Shown one piece after another: positions 44,631-55,935 of a stretch of 64,000 nt of DNA. Source of the DNA: Malania oleifera (lineage: Eukaryota > Streptophyta > Magnoliopsida > Santalales > Ximeniaceae); NCBI RefSeq assembly GCF_029873635.1, contig NC_080420.1:27891032-27955031 (forward strand), written 5' to 3'. The position numbers and the translations under genes were made by a program. Each line of letters starts with the position of its first letter. Within the stretch, counting starts at the first letter, position 1. Under the pieces are notes generated by a model that was given only the letters and a program-made list of their open reading frames with translations, ran no database searches and had not been told where the DNA came from.

Positions 44631-45973
44631 CTATAATCCAAGAGTCATTTTTAAGGCTTCTTCAATATTCTTGGGTTCATCTTGAGACAAAAAGGCATAA
44701 TGGTTGCAAATATTTTTCAATGAGGCTCGAGTGGTTATTCCTTTTGAAGTTTCTCCAAGAATTTGTTCTTTTGGATGACTTTTAGCATATCTCCATTCTT
44801 TAGATAGTTCTAGATTTTCTACAATGTTTTCATTTGAAGTTTCATTATTATTTTCTTCTTTTATTTCAAGATCTTCTTCTTTTTGTGGAATATCTTCTTT
44901 TTCATCAATCTTAATTTTATTTTCATAATTGTTAGATTCATCAAATGTTATATGTATTGATTCAATGATAGTAAGAGTTCTTCTATTATAGACCCTATAG
45001 GCTTTGCTATTTGTAGAGTAGCCTAGAAAAATACCTTTATCATATTTTGCATCAAACTTTCTTAAATCATCTTTAGTGTTAAGGACAAAACATTTGCATC
45101 CAAATACATGAAAGTAGGAGATATTAGGTTTTCTACCTTTCCATAATTCATACGATATTTTATTTATGCTTGATCTTATAGACACCTTATTTACAATATA
45201 ACATGTTGTATTTACAGCTTCAGCCCAAAAGTATTTAGGTAGGTTATTTTCGTTTATCATTGTTCTTGCCATTTTTTGTAGGGTTCTATTTTTTCTTTCT
45301 ACAACTCCATTTTGTTGTGGAGTTCTAGGTGCTGAGAAATTATGATTTATTCCATACTCATTATAGAATTTATCAACCTCTTTGTTTCTAAACTCCCTAC
45401 CTTGATCACTTCTAAAACTTGTTACATTATAACCATTTTCATTTTGTAATTCTTACATAAGGTGATTTGCATGTCACAAGCTTCATCTTTATTTGCTAGG
45501 AATAATACCCAAGTGAATCTTGAATAATCATCCACTATTACAAAAGCATATTGTCTTCTTCTTAGGGTTAAGGTTCAAGTTGGACTGAGTAAGTCTAGGT
45601 GTAATAGTTCTAGGGGTCTTTTAGTAGATATATACTTTTTCTTTTTAAAGCTTGTTTTAACTTGTTTTCCCTTTTGGCATGCATCACACATCTTGTCTTT
45701 TATGAATTTGGTATTTGGTAATCATTTTACAAGATTTTTCTTTGATAATTTAGATAATAGGTCCATGCTAGCATGTCCTAATTTCCTATGCCATAGCCAA
45801 CTTATTTCATTCATGCCTGCCAAACAAGTTACGTTTTGATTCATTAGATTCTCAAGGTTTATACAATAAACATTATTTATCCTATGAGCTATAAACAAGA
45901 TTTTATTTTCTTTGGGATTTTGGATAACACATTTTTCTTTCTTAAAGGTTATTTCAAACCCTTTGTCACTCAA
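44631..45973 (-). pseudogene. Element B integrase
   Basis: The GAG-pre-integrase/HHCC region is seen at 45722-45973 (WLWHRKLGHASMDLLSKLSK). The catalytic core (about 45273-45720) can be followed as HLDLLSPT and VIVDDYSRFTWV but carries stops and a frameshift. From 45272 to 44631 the C-terminal part is open: NTTCYIVNKVSIR, WKGRKPNISYFHVFGCKCFV, then GIFLGYSTNSKAYRVYN and an acidic linker before RT. The function, pasting element DNA into the chromosome, is lost. Confidence 0.88.
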
Positions 45974-46003
45974 TTGGCTAATGCTTAAAAGATTGTGTTT
46001 TAA

Positions 46004-46200
46004 TCATTCTACTAATAACACATTATCAATAGTAATAGAAGATTCTTTACCTATTCTCCCAATGCCAATGATCTTACCTTTGGCATTATCGCCGAAAGTG
46101 ACATATCCTCCATCCTTTTGTTTTAGAGAGGAGAACTTGGTCTTAGTCTTATCGCTAGTCATGTGTCTTGAACACTCGCTGTCCAAGTATCACTTGTCCG
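46004..46200 (-). pseudogene. Element B aspartic protease N-terminal part
   Basis: The minus strand reads stop-YLDSECSRHMTSDKTK, the copia protease site WYLDSGCSRHMTGD with two key faults: the Trp codon is TGA, and the Gly after DS in the catalytic DSG is Glu. It continues GGYVTFGDNAKGKIIGIG to about 46004. The protease would cut the gag-pol polyprotein; with DSE it should be inactive. Confidence 0.85.
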
Positions 46201-46225
46201 TTGATGATGTTGTCCTAAAACATAC

Positions 46226-48008
46226 CTACAATGGAGGATTCATTGTGTTAGTATTTGGAACCCAAATCCTTTTAAATTTCTTTGTTTTGTTGTTAGTTCC
46301 ATTATTAACTTTCCATTCTCCTTGTACTTTAACATACTTCCTTTTTAGTGGGCAATCAAACATTATGTAACCTTTAGTCTTGCACATATAGCAAGTAGTG
46401 TGTTCATGTTTGTTGTTTGAGGAAGTGTTAGCATAGTGCTTGGCTTCCATGACGAAGTATCCCATGTATAATTTCTTATTCTTTTTATTTGTTTTACCAT
46501 TATAACCTATTCCTTATTTATTCCCATGTAGCCTTTGCTGTCCAATCATCTTTTCAAAATTATCTTTACCTTTTGTAAAGTTATATATAATTTTTTCTTT
46601 ATCCTCTACTAATTTCTTAAGTTCATCCATTTCTAAATCCTTTTTATTCAAGTTTTCTTTATGAGTTTTGCCTAATTCTTGAGTTACTTTACTTACTTCC
46701 TCCTCCAACTTCTCAATACAAGAATCTTTTTCTTTTTCAATGGTTTTGAATGATTCAAGTTGCTTCAATAGTTCTTTATTTTAATCCTTCAAGGTTGTAT
46801 TTCTTTTGGAAATTTTTATGAATCTTTTATGTAGAGAGAACAATTCATCTTGTAATTCCTTGTATGAGGGCATACTATCACATGACTCATCACAAGATTC
46901 ATTGCAAGATTCTGTTGAAGAGTAGTAGGAATTTACCTCTTCATCATTCGCCATGATGGATATGTTTGCCATTTCTTATCCGCTTGATTCGTTTTCTATT
47001 TCGCTGGAGCTTGAGTCATTCCAAGTGGCCCTCATAGCTTCGTTCTTTTTCTTCTTGTCTTTCTTGAGCAATGGGCAGTCCGATTTGATATGCCCTAGTT
47101 TCTTACAATGATAGCATATTGGAGGTTCATTTTTACTCTTATTTTCTTTTCTACTTGATTCTCCTTTTTCAGTTTTCCTTTTGTTGAACTTTCTAGGAAA
47201 TCTTTTATTCGTTCTATAAAACTTACCTAGTCTCTTAGTGATGAATTAATTCATCTTGATCTAAGTCACTTGTTTCACTTTCTTCTTCACTTGAGTTGTG
47301 GCTAGATGCTTTTAGTGCAATAGATTTCTTATGCTTTGGTTCAGGATTTCTTTCTTTTAGAGTCATTTCATAGGTAAGGAGTGAACCAATGAGTTCATCT
47401 AAGGAGGTGGTCTTAAGGTTTCTTCCTTCGGTAATTGTTGTAGCCTTTGGTTCCCATATGAAGGGAAGGCCTCTCAAAATGTTCCTAATCATTTCATAAG
47501 TGATATAAGTTTTTCCTAAGGCACTTAAGGAATTGATTATGTGGGTGAATCTTGTGTACATACTTGATATGATTTCATCTGGATTCATCTTGAATGCTTC
47601 ATATTGGCTTGTTAACATGTGTATCCTATTGTCTCTAACATCAATAGTTCCTTCATATGTGACTTCTAATTTGTCCCATATTTCTTTAACCGTTTTAGAA
47701 GCCATGACCCTATTAAATTCTTTAGCCTCTAAAGCATAATCCAATTCATTTATAGCACTCAAATTTATTTGAAGCATTATATAATATGAATCGATCATAT
47801 CCTTTTTCTCTTTTGGAATTTGTTTTCCATCTACTATCTTGGTGGGAATAAGGTCTCCATCCATAACTACTTCCCATACTTTCCAATCCATGTGTTGGAG
47901 GTAGATTTGCATTCTCTTTTTCCAAAAGGTGTAGTTGTGTCCACAAAAGATTGGTGGACGAGTTGAGGATTGGCCCTCTCCAAAAGGAGCTACTCCTATG
48001 TTTGCCAT
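46226..48008 (-). pseudogene. Element B gag (capsid, zinc knuckle, coiled coil, second knuckle)
   Basis: The start at ATG 48008 (MANIGVAPFGEGQSSTRPPI) is the family N-terminus and lies 59 bp inside the LTR. The capsid domain is open for 257 codons to 47235 (WDKLEVTYEGTIDVRDNRIH). Further parts in other frames: zinc knuckle CYHCKKLGHIKSDC at about 47070-47113, coiled coil at 46514-46972 (EKLEEEVSKVTQELGK), and a second knuckle CYMCKTKGYIMFDC at about 46349-46390, where the His ligand is Tyr. Element A has the same two-knuckle plan, with the second His kept. Confidence 0.9.
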
Positions 48009-48051
48009 TTAGATCTTTTTATAACTTCTTGTTAGGAATTTGCTATAACTA

Positions 48052-48066
48052 GGCTCTGATACAAAT
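48052..48066 (-). other. Element B primer-binding site
   Basis: The minus strand reads ATTTGTATCAGAGCC directly after the LTR end, initiator-Met type with one G changed. Confidence 0.85.
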
Positions 48067-49768
48067 TGAAATTATGATAGCTTCTCAAGAGGGGGGGTGA
48101 ATTGGATTTTTAAAATTATTTAAATTTTAATACTTTGTTTTATATCAACAATCACAACAAGTAAATACAAAATCAATTCAACCACAACCAATCAATAAGA
48201 TAATCAAAATCTCGATCTTTGAATCAGTAGCCCTGTAATAAATTGTAAAGCACTCTGAATTTATGTAAGCCCTGTGTTATTCCAAACTCACACTTCTTCT
48301 TTGTATTTAGTTTTTAAACAAACTTTCAGATTAATAAGTTTAGGATGATCAACCAATGTAGTCCATTTTGGTTTCCGCAATCAATGCTGATCAAGCCAAA
48401 ACGAATTATCTTCCGGTCTATTTTACAATCATACACTCAGAATTTAACAATTTAAAACATACATGCAGGTTGTAAGTATTGCTGAAAAATAAAGAGTAAG
48501 GAAAGAAGAGAGAGACACAAGGTTTTACTAGGTTCGACTTATACGTAGCCTACGTCCTCGCCTTGGGAAAACCACCAAAGGATTCACTAGTTCAGTTCCG
48601 TTGACGGGTGGAACAATACCGATTACAACCACTCCTTCCTTTAGGCTAGAGCCTACCTGTCCAAACGATATTCCCTCGTTTGGTCCAACGATTCTACAAC
48701 CTTGAATCTCCTGTAAATAAAAACCAAGATAGAAAAAAGTTTGTGTACAAGATACACTCTCACAGCAGAGTAAGTTAGTACAACATTCAGCACAAGAATA
48801 CTTCAAAGTAAATCAAATATAAAAGGATTAAATCTCAATACTGAATTTAAATCACCAAATATCTTTCACGTATTGAAAGATTCAAACTTTAAAGATTTTA
48901 CTTCGAAGTTGGTATCAGTAGTAACTCACTAGTTGAAGTTGGATGAACACAAGAGAGTTTAAAGCTTTTTTGAGAACTTTGATTGCTGGAAATTTCTTGG
49001 TGTAAAAATCTTTGAAGGTTAGGGCTATTTATAGATGTTTAAAAGTAATTCCTTGACCCCCAAGTTTCCTTGGAGTAATCCCCAAATTTTTCAAAATAAT
49101 AGTGCCCAAGAAATCCATTTAAAAAATCTTCCCCTTGGAATTTTTTAAACAAACGTTCAAGTGGTAGTCGCCTGCCACGACCTGGTAGTCATCTGCCATA
49201 ATTGAATTTTAAAGCACAAAACTCTAGCAGTCGCCTGCCAAAACCCAGGCAGTCACCTAGCACCCTACTGCCTCTTTGAAAATATTCATTTAATTTGGGC
49301 AGTCGTCTAGCAAGAGTAGGCAGTTGCCTAGCCCTTCTGTTTTTTAAAAACTTTATTTTTTAAACCCTTCTTTTCTTTGATTTGAAAATCATACTTTAGA
49401 GTTTTACTTAAAACTTTATTTCTAAGTTTCTTTTGATTTTATGAGAGCTTCAATTCAGTTTATATTTGGAGTTTACTTGAAGTACTTACATACAAACATC
49501 CTTAAAAACATATTCTTCTTATCTTCAAGTAAGTCTTTGTTCTTCTATCATCTTTGAGCTTCTAATCATCCTTTTTTCTTGATCTTTTTGGATAGTATTT
49601 TCTCCATAAACTTTATCATCCTTTTGAGCTTTGAACTCTCTCTAAGCTTTGTCATTATCTTTAAGCTTTGCCTTCTTTTTGAAAATCTTTCACTTGAAAT
49701 AAATCATATTAAACATATCATGATTTGTTATCATCAAAATAAGAATTGTAAGCTTTGTTAGGCCAACA
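48067..49768 (-). repeat. Element B 5' LTR (right copy)
   Basis: It begins TGAAATTATGATAGC and ends GTTAGGCCAACA, 1702 bp. Element C sequence (GGTCGGTCAATTGGCC) continues at 49769. Confidence 0.92.
49026..49340 (-). promoter_or_regulatory. Element B right LTR: TATA box and palindrome array
   Basis: Minus-strand TATAAATA is at 49026-49033. From 49162, 129 bp upstream, there are GGTAGTCGCCTGCC, GGTAGTCATCTGCC, GCAGTCGCCTGCC, GGCAGTCACCTAGC, GGCAGTCGTCTAGC and GGCAGTTGCCTAGC. The spacing is the same as in the left copy. Confidence 0.62.
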
Positions 49769-50550
49769 GGTCGGTCAATTGGCCAAGGTGTCGGTCAGCT
49801 GACCTCTCATGATGATTTTGAATTTTAGGGTTGGTTTGGTTGACCATGCAAAATGTCGGTCGATTGGCCGAAAGGTGATTTCAAACCTTCATAAGTTCAA
49901 TTGACCATAGGAAAGGGTCGGTCTGCCGATTCTTGAGTTGGGTCGACTGAGGCGTTTTTGATCTAGAGTGTCGGCCGACTGAGGACGATAGAAAGGCAAG
50001 GTCCATAGGTCGATTGACTAAGGACTCTATGTTCAAAAAGGGTCGGTCGACTGAGCCAAGTCAAAACATTGACTTCTGGCCTAACATATGGTTGATCGAC
50101 TGAATAGATTTGAACTGGACAATGTCGGTTGACCGAGGTCAGTAAATTTCCTAATTTTTCCTTGATTTTTGACCATAAAGCTATTTCAAAAATCCTTATT
50201 TGATTTAAACTTTTATAGAAAAAGATTTTTGGTGCAGGTGTTGGGTCCCTTATGGTTAGTCTATTATCAGTTTGAGCTTTTATCCACATCATGCATGTTA
50301 TGCATTATTACAGACCAAAACACAAAATGCAATTACAATTAAATTCAATATGTCTTCTTCCTTCTTTGCTCTTCTATCTTCAAAGGAGTGCACCAGATTG
50401 TATAGTCTTCAAGTTCCTCCTAGCTTCCATGACCCTTTAATCTTATGTGCGTGTCAAGATATAAACTTGTTCAAGCACTTAAATTCACATAACATCCTTG
50501 TGCTTTTTCTACATCAAAACAAGGATCAGACTCAAAACATCAACATGAAG

Positions 50551-50790
50551 TTTTTGAGTGGACTCTCAATTCTTGTAGTTTTTACACTTTAATTTGAAGG
50601 GTTTTTACATATAAAATTGTGTATCGTGTGATTGATATTTGTGATTATTTTTGGGCTAATTTTGTACTGATCAAAATTATATTTTTATGCTATTGTCATA
50701 TCATAAGAACTGATTTTGTTAATTAGGAGAGAAAAAACTTTTGGTTCTACTTCCGCGATTTTTCGGTGAGTCTCGTTTCTTCCCAGCACA
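50551..50790 (+). repeat. Element H 5' LTR, second part
   Basis: It continues the LTR from 23809 across element C with TTTTTGAGTGGACTC and ends CCCAGCACA. The 5-bp TGAAG at 50546-50550 is the right target duplication of C. Confidence 0.82.
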
Positions 50791-50791
50791 C

Positions 50792-50804
50792 TGGTATAAG
50801 AGCC
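50792..50804 (+). other. Element H primer-binding site
   Basis: TGGTATAAGAGCC, the initiator-Met type site with one change (C to A), lies one base after the LTR terminus. Confidence 0.85.
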
Positions 50805-50867
50805 AAGTTTGGTATTCTTGTTTAATTATGGATGTTAGTCCAAGTAGAATGATTCTTTTGAAAGACA

Positions 50868-52942
50868 TGAAAGTTGAGGTGTAGTCCCAAGAGGGAGGTG
50901 AATTGGGTTATTAAAATTTTCTTTTAATTCTTTTTATGAATTCTTAATCTCTTGTTACTTTAACAAACACACAGCAAAGCTTTTTAATCACTTAATCAAT
51001 CCACTGACCAACACTTAACACACCACAAGTAAACATAACTTAAACTTTCACCCAACCAATCTTCAATTAAAGTAATCAATCACAAAATACCAAATCAAGA
51101 TATAATATGCAATTCTTAGCTTTTGCAAGAATTTAGGATATTTGCTTGTTTATAGCCCTATGAATATATGTAAGCCCTGTATTGATGGATTTGATTTCTC
51201 AATATGAATTTTAACACTGCTTCCAAGATCTTGGACTTTAGATAAACTTTTAGTTAATAAGTTTTGGGTGTTAACCAATCAACGTACTCCCTTACGGTTT
51301 CCACAATTTGTATTGCTCAACTAAGGTACTTCCTTTCAGTTTCAGAAAATCCCAAAATCAAATTAATCTTTAGTTTATTTGATATCCAATCCATGCAGTG
51401 TATATGATCAACAATTAAATTCAACCACGCAGTTAATATATGATGGAAAGTAAAGAGAGTAAGGAAAGAGAGTGACACCACGTTTTTTACAAGGTTCAGC
51501 TTATTCCTAGCCTATGTCCTCGCCTTAGGTCAATACTACTTAAGGATTCCACTATACCATTCCTTTCCGAGCGAAACAAACTGTTACAAGTGATACCCCA
51601 CACTTAGACACTCCTTCAATAGGTCAGAGTAACGCCTCTCCAAGCGATACCCCACGCTTGATCAACGATCCAACAACCTTGAATCATCCAAGAACTACAA
51701 GAAACAAGAAATAATTTCTGCGTACAAGAATACTCTCATATAAAGCAGATTAGTACAACTTCAAATGCTAGATACTTCAATATTTAAATATCAAACTGAA
51801 ATAAGATTGAAGCTCGAGTTAGATTTCACCAAGTTCCTTCTTGAGATGAGAAATCGGCAATGGGAACTCAGAGAATGATGATCAGCAATACAGAGATTCA
51901 ACAATTCAATTGAGCACAAATTTGAGCAAAAGAGAGCTTTGATAGCAAGATGGCTTTCAGCAGATTTTTTAATTCTTGGTTGTAATTTGATTTGACAAAC
52001 CATGTATTTATAGGCTTCTAAAATTAATTTCGTGTTACGCAAGATTACTTGGAGTGTCTTCCAAGTTTTTATAAAATTTGGGGCACAAGAAACCATTATT
52101 TGAAATTTAAAAAATTTAAAATTTCTAGTTATTAACAATGTTCAGATGGCTGAAGTATCGGGTTCCGTCTTCTGATGTTCCTTAACACACAGAAAAATTT
52201 GAACTGGACAGAGGGTCAGACGACTGAACCGAGGGTTCAGTCTTCTGAAGTCCTAGATCTGACGACTGAACTGAGGGTTTAGTCTTTTGAGGGTGTACTG
52301 TCTCTTCTATATTCCTTTGGAAAAATATTCATTAGATTGAACTAATCTTGCAGTCTTCTGAAGAAATTCTTCAGTAGACTGAAGTAAAACTTCAGTCTTT
52401 TGACGTACATCTTCAGTCTTCTGAGGCTGTACCTCAGTCGTTTGGGTAGACCAAATTCAAATTTTTCATTTTAGTTTTCAAAAATCCTTTTTGCTCTCTT
52501 TCTTTAATTTCTTATAAAACATTTTCCAGAGTTTTAAATAAGGTCTCTAAGTCCATAATTACCCCTATAAGATCTTTCAACATATTTCATAAGATATTTA
52601 AACACGAAGTACTTACACAAAGACTTCTTAGGACTTTTGACATTCTAAGCACTTAAGTCTACATGCTTGTCTTCCATCTTGTCTTCAAGCTTCAATATAC
52701 TTTTGCAAGTTCTCATTCATGCTCTCATGATCTTCAAGCTGTATTATATCATTTTTGAATCCATGCCTTTTAAGCTTCATTTGATCGTCTTTCTTTGAAG
52801 TATAAGCTTTCATTGATCTTTGTGAGCACTTGACCTTGTATTCTCATTCTTGAATCCTGTCACATCATCACTTAACCAAATATGTTATGTTCCTCTGATT
52901 TGTTGTCATCAAAACAAGATTTTAAGCCTTTTAAGGCCAACA
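50868..52942 (-). mobile_element. Solo LTR G (2.1 kb), SIRE-like copia, AGACA duplication
   Basis: It begins TGAAAGTTGAGGTG and ends TTAAGGCCAACA. AGACA stands at 50863-50867 and at 52943-52947, a perfect target duplication, and gag of H is continuous across it. It is the same family as solo LTR J (8931-11075). Confidence 0.95.
52015..52455 (-). promoter_or_regulatory. LTR G: TATA box and palindrome array
   Basis: Minus-strand TATAAATA is at 52015-52022. The array begins 119 bp upstream at 52141 and runs to about 52455. Units: TTCAGATGGCTGAAG, GTCAGACGACTGAACC, GTTCAGTCTTCTGAAG, CTGACGACTGAACTG, TTCTTCAGTAGACTGAAG, CTTCAGTCTTTTGACG and CTTCAGTCTTCTGAGG. Confidence 0.65.
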
Positions 52943-53989
52943 AGACACAAATTATCAACTATGGAATAATAAAATGAAAGAACTTTTATTTGTGAAGGTT
53001 TTGCATCATCTTGTTTTTGCTACTCAAAAGTCTGAATCTATGAATGATGAGGAATGGCAGTTTGAGCATTGGGAGGTGTGTGGTTTTACTCGGCAGTTCA
53101 CTGAAGAAAATATTTACAATCACATTGATCAAGAGACACATGTATGTACTCTATGGAACAAACTTGAAAACTTATATGCTTTAAAGATTGGCAATAATAA
53201 GTTATTATTGTTTAAAAGGATGATGCAACTGAAATATAAAGAAAAGATATTTGTGGTTGATCATCTAAATGAATTTCAAGGAATTATGAATTAGTTTCTT
53301 AGTATAGGCATTAATTTTGATGATGAAATTATAGGGCTTTGGTTACTTGCCAGCCTATGAGATTCTTAGGAAAACATTTCGGGTTTCACTTATCAATTCT
53401 GCTCCCAATGGTGTAACTATAGAATTTGCTAAGCATGATGTGTTGAATGAAGATATGAGAAGGAGGTCTCAAGGTTCTTCATCACTGCCTAAGGTTCTAG
53501 TTACTGAAAATAAGGGAAGAAGTAAATACAAAAGAAAAAAGGGTAAAGATAAAAGCTGAAGTAAGGCAAGGTTAAGATACAAAAATCTTGAGTGTCATCA
53601 CTTTGGCAAGATGGGCCATATCAAGAAATACTGTTACAAATGGAGGAGAGGGAACGAGGGTGGTAGTGTTAAACAAGAGAAGAAATATCTTGGAAGTACT
53701 AATCATGTTGCAACTGCTACCTTTGATGATTCGATGGATGTTTATAAAGAGAATATGATCAACCTAGCATGTGATGAGGCAAGTTGGGTGATAGATATTG
53801 GTGCTTCACTTCATGTCACTTCACGGAAGGAATTTTTCACATCTAATAGGCCTGGTAATTTTGGGGTACTGAAGATGTGTAACGGCCCTAAAAATTATAA
53901 TGATTAAATAATTAGGAAAAATAATAAATGAAATAGATAAATAAAGGATAGGGGGAAAAGGAAGATTTAAAAGTAGAAGAACAGCATAC

Positions 53990-54207
53990 CTTATCGATGA
54001 ATTTTCTATCCTCGTTGATAAGTGTTCTTCAAGAAATGGTCAAAGACGTTCAGTCCCTCATCAATGAAGAGATCCCGAGTGAGTGAATTTCGGATTTTAA
54101 GTTTCGTCGACGAACGCATCCTCTCGTCGACGAAGTTCATTCTATGACTTATCGACGAATCCTGTCTTCTCGTCAATGAGGTCAGGTGGAAACTTCGAGC
54201 ATAAAAG
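53990..54207 (+). promoter_or_regulatory. LTR F: palindrome array and TATA-like box
   Basis: Units of TCGTCGACGA type: CTTATCGATGAATT, CCTCGTTGATAAG, CCCTCATCAATGAAG, TTTCGTCGACGAACG, CTCGTCGACGAAG, CTTATCGACGAATCC and CTCGTCAATGAGG. A TATA-like CATAAAAG follows at 54200-54207, about 18 bp after the last unit. Consensus and spacing match element D although the LTRs are otherwise different. Confidence 0.6.
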
Positions 54208-55067
54208 GGTTTGGGGAAGCTTCCATACGAAGAAATCCATTTTTCACCATTCTGTCTCTCTCTAAAACACCTCTCTCCCTTATTTCTAAGAATTCGGTTT
54301 GGATTCAGCCCGAAACAACAATTGGAGACTATTACGGTGTTCTAGGGAAGATTCTCTATACATCTAGCGGAACATATTTCTTAACCGGACTTATCAGGAA
54401 ACTCTCCAAAGTTGGGGTAAAGGTTAAGATTCTTAGTTTAGGGGATTTAAATGTTTATTTGATGTTTATAGGTTGAGAAAATGCAGAAAGAGTAAGTTAT
54501 TTGGGGTTTACCTTATTAAACTAGGGTTTTTTTATTCAGGGTTTGGGTGAGCGCCATGGGCATCTTTTAGGGTTCCTATTGGCTTAATTCAAGGACACGG
54601 GTAGGGGGGAATATATTTTAAACTAGGATTTTATGAATTAAATAGATAAAGAAAAATGGATAAGTTATGTATATTTATATGTTTTCTTATGGGTTAAAAA
54701 TGCCAACCGCTTAAATTATTATTTCTGAGCCTAGGGCTATTTTATTAGATATGTATATGTGAAAATGGTTTGATGAAAGTGATAGATTTTTCAAGATAAT
54801 TACGTAATAAATTCAAGGTATAATTTCAGAATAAGAATAATAAATGAGGGTTGGCTTATTTTACAGAACATGTTTGAAATATATTGGTTAATTGTGTGGC
54901 ATGAGTAAAATAGGAATTTTGTGTTGAAATATGTTATATGTATAATATGCGAGTTATATAGGAAATGTAATAAGAATGAAAATGTTGTGATGAATTACGA
55001 TATGTACATTTATGAGATGTTGAGAATACTGAAATGTGATAAAAATATGTATTGCATGTGCATTGTT

Positions 55068-55270
55068 TGATATGACATGAGATTCACGTGATGTGAACTA
55101 TTATAGAGGAAGTTTATGACATGAGATCCACGTAATGTGGACTGTTATAGATGATATTTATATGACATGAGATCCACGCAAGGTGGACTATACATGAGAT
55201 CCATGCAAGGTGGACTTTGCATGAGATTTATGTAATGTGAACTATGAAAGTGAACTACGTAATATGAACT
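55068..55270 (+). repeat. LTR F minisatellite (GAGATCCACG units)
   Basis: Five or six degenerate units of 30-45 bp with ATGAGATCCACGNAANGTGGACTAT; each unit is itself a small inverted repeat (TCCACG paired with GTGGA). Confidence 0.8.
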
Positions 55271-55604
55271 ATTGAGAACATGAAAAGATGTATATACAGA
55301 GATAATAGATACCAAGTAAAGTAAGAATGAATTGCATATTGTGTAGTATTAGTATTCACGCTAATATGATATGTATTTATATGGGTGGGGCAAACTCTTC
55401 GCACGAGGGCTTGCTAAGAAAGACGAGCACCCTAATAGGTATCAGATGTAGCAGTAGGCTACATAACGTGTTAGGACAAAGGGAAATTACTTGTATGGGC
55501 AGGTAAATTTCCTTATTCTCGGGAGCCTTTGCTGGTAAACCATTTTATGAACCGTGTGAGTACGACATTACTTCTTCACCTAAGGGCTTACCAAGTAAGG
55601 TAAG

Positions 55605-55869
55605 TGTAATAACCCCAAAAAAGGCTATAGAAGATTAGTAGAGTGATTCCTAGAAAAAATTAATTAATTAATCGAATTAAAAAAAAAGAAAAAAATTAAT
55701 TAAAATTTATTTTTATTTTTGTTAATAAAATATATTATTATTAATATTAATTAAATATATTATTATTATTATAACATCCTTCCTTCAGGAATGATCCTAA
55801 AGGAAGGAAAGAAAATTTTTTTTCTCTTCTTTTGCAGGAACACTCCTGCGCCAGACGCCCCAATTCTCT

Positions 55870-55935
<66 letters not shown>

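Larger units (their letters stand above)
39658..49768 (-). mobile_element. Copia (SIRE-like) element B with extra 3' ORF; left LTR truncated
   Basis: The right LTR is complete (48067-49768) and the left LTR (39658-41189) lacks its first ~170-180 bp. Flanks on both sides are element C LTR sequence. In the minus direction the order is primer site, gag, protease, integrase, RT, RNase H, an extra ORF and the polypurine tract, the SIRE layout. The left end of the element and about 250 bp of its target were lost in one deletion, so no target duplication can be read. Confidence 0.9.
23810..50545 (-). mobile_element. Copia (SIRE-like) element C, 26.7 kb span with nested insertions, TGAAG duplication
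   Basis: TGAAG at 23805-23809 and 50546-50550 brackets the element. The left LTR is 23810-26250. The right LTR begins at 29866 and ends at 50545 but is split by gypsy D and copia B. The short interior (26251-29865) keeps a gag fragment, primer site and polypurine tract and is split by solo LTR I. No pol is present, so C is a gag-only derivative. Without the nested elements it would be about 5.7 kb. Its antiquity is implied by three later insertions and a LINE-like insertion. Confidence 0.92.
29866..50545 (-). repeat. Element C 5' LTR (right copy) in three blocks
   Basis: The blocks are 29866-30640, 39297-39657 and 49769-50545. The first joins the second across gypsy D, the second and third flank copia B. 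Compared with the left LTR, about 250 bp (equivalent to 25241-25489, including the TATA box) are missing at the B insertion. The outer end AACATCAACA is followed by the TGAAG duplication. Confidence 0.9.
50828..53877 (+). pseudogene. Element H gag and protease start, interrupted by solo LTR G
   Basis: The frame opens at ATG 50828 (MDVSPSRMILLK), is cut at 50867 and resumes at 52943-52948 with the expected NYQLWNNKMKELLF. The capsid part continues to TLWNKLENLYALKIGNNK and DHLNEFQGIMN. A TAG follows at about 53292, and an extra base near 53370 shifts the frame. The zinc knuckle at about 53593 reads CHHFGKMGHIKKYC, with the second Cys changed to Phe. The protease site at about 53786-53815 reads WVIDIGASLHVTS: DSG is changed to DIG. 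At 53878 gypsy LTR F cuts the frame. Confidence 0.88.
53878..55604 (+). mobile_element. Gypsy-type LTR F, left part, inserted in the protease of H
   Basis: It begins TGTAACGGCCCTAAAAATT, the usual start of a class of plant gypsy LTRs, right where the H protease frame breaks. It continues after element E at 63338 and runs off the window, so solo LTR or full element cannot be decided. It resembles the LTRs of E and I in its second half (GAGGGCTT, GGTATCAGATG and TTGTATGGGCAGGTAA blocks near 55405-55510). Confidence 0.78.
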
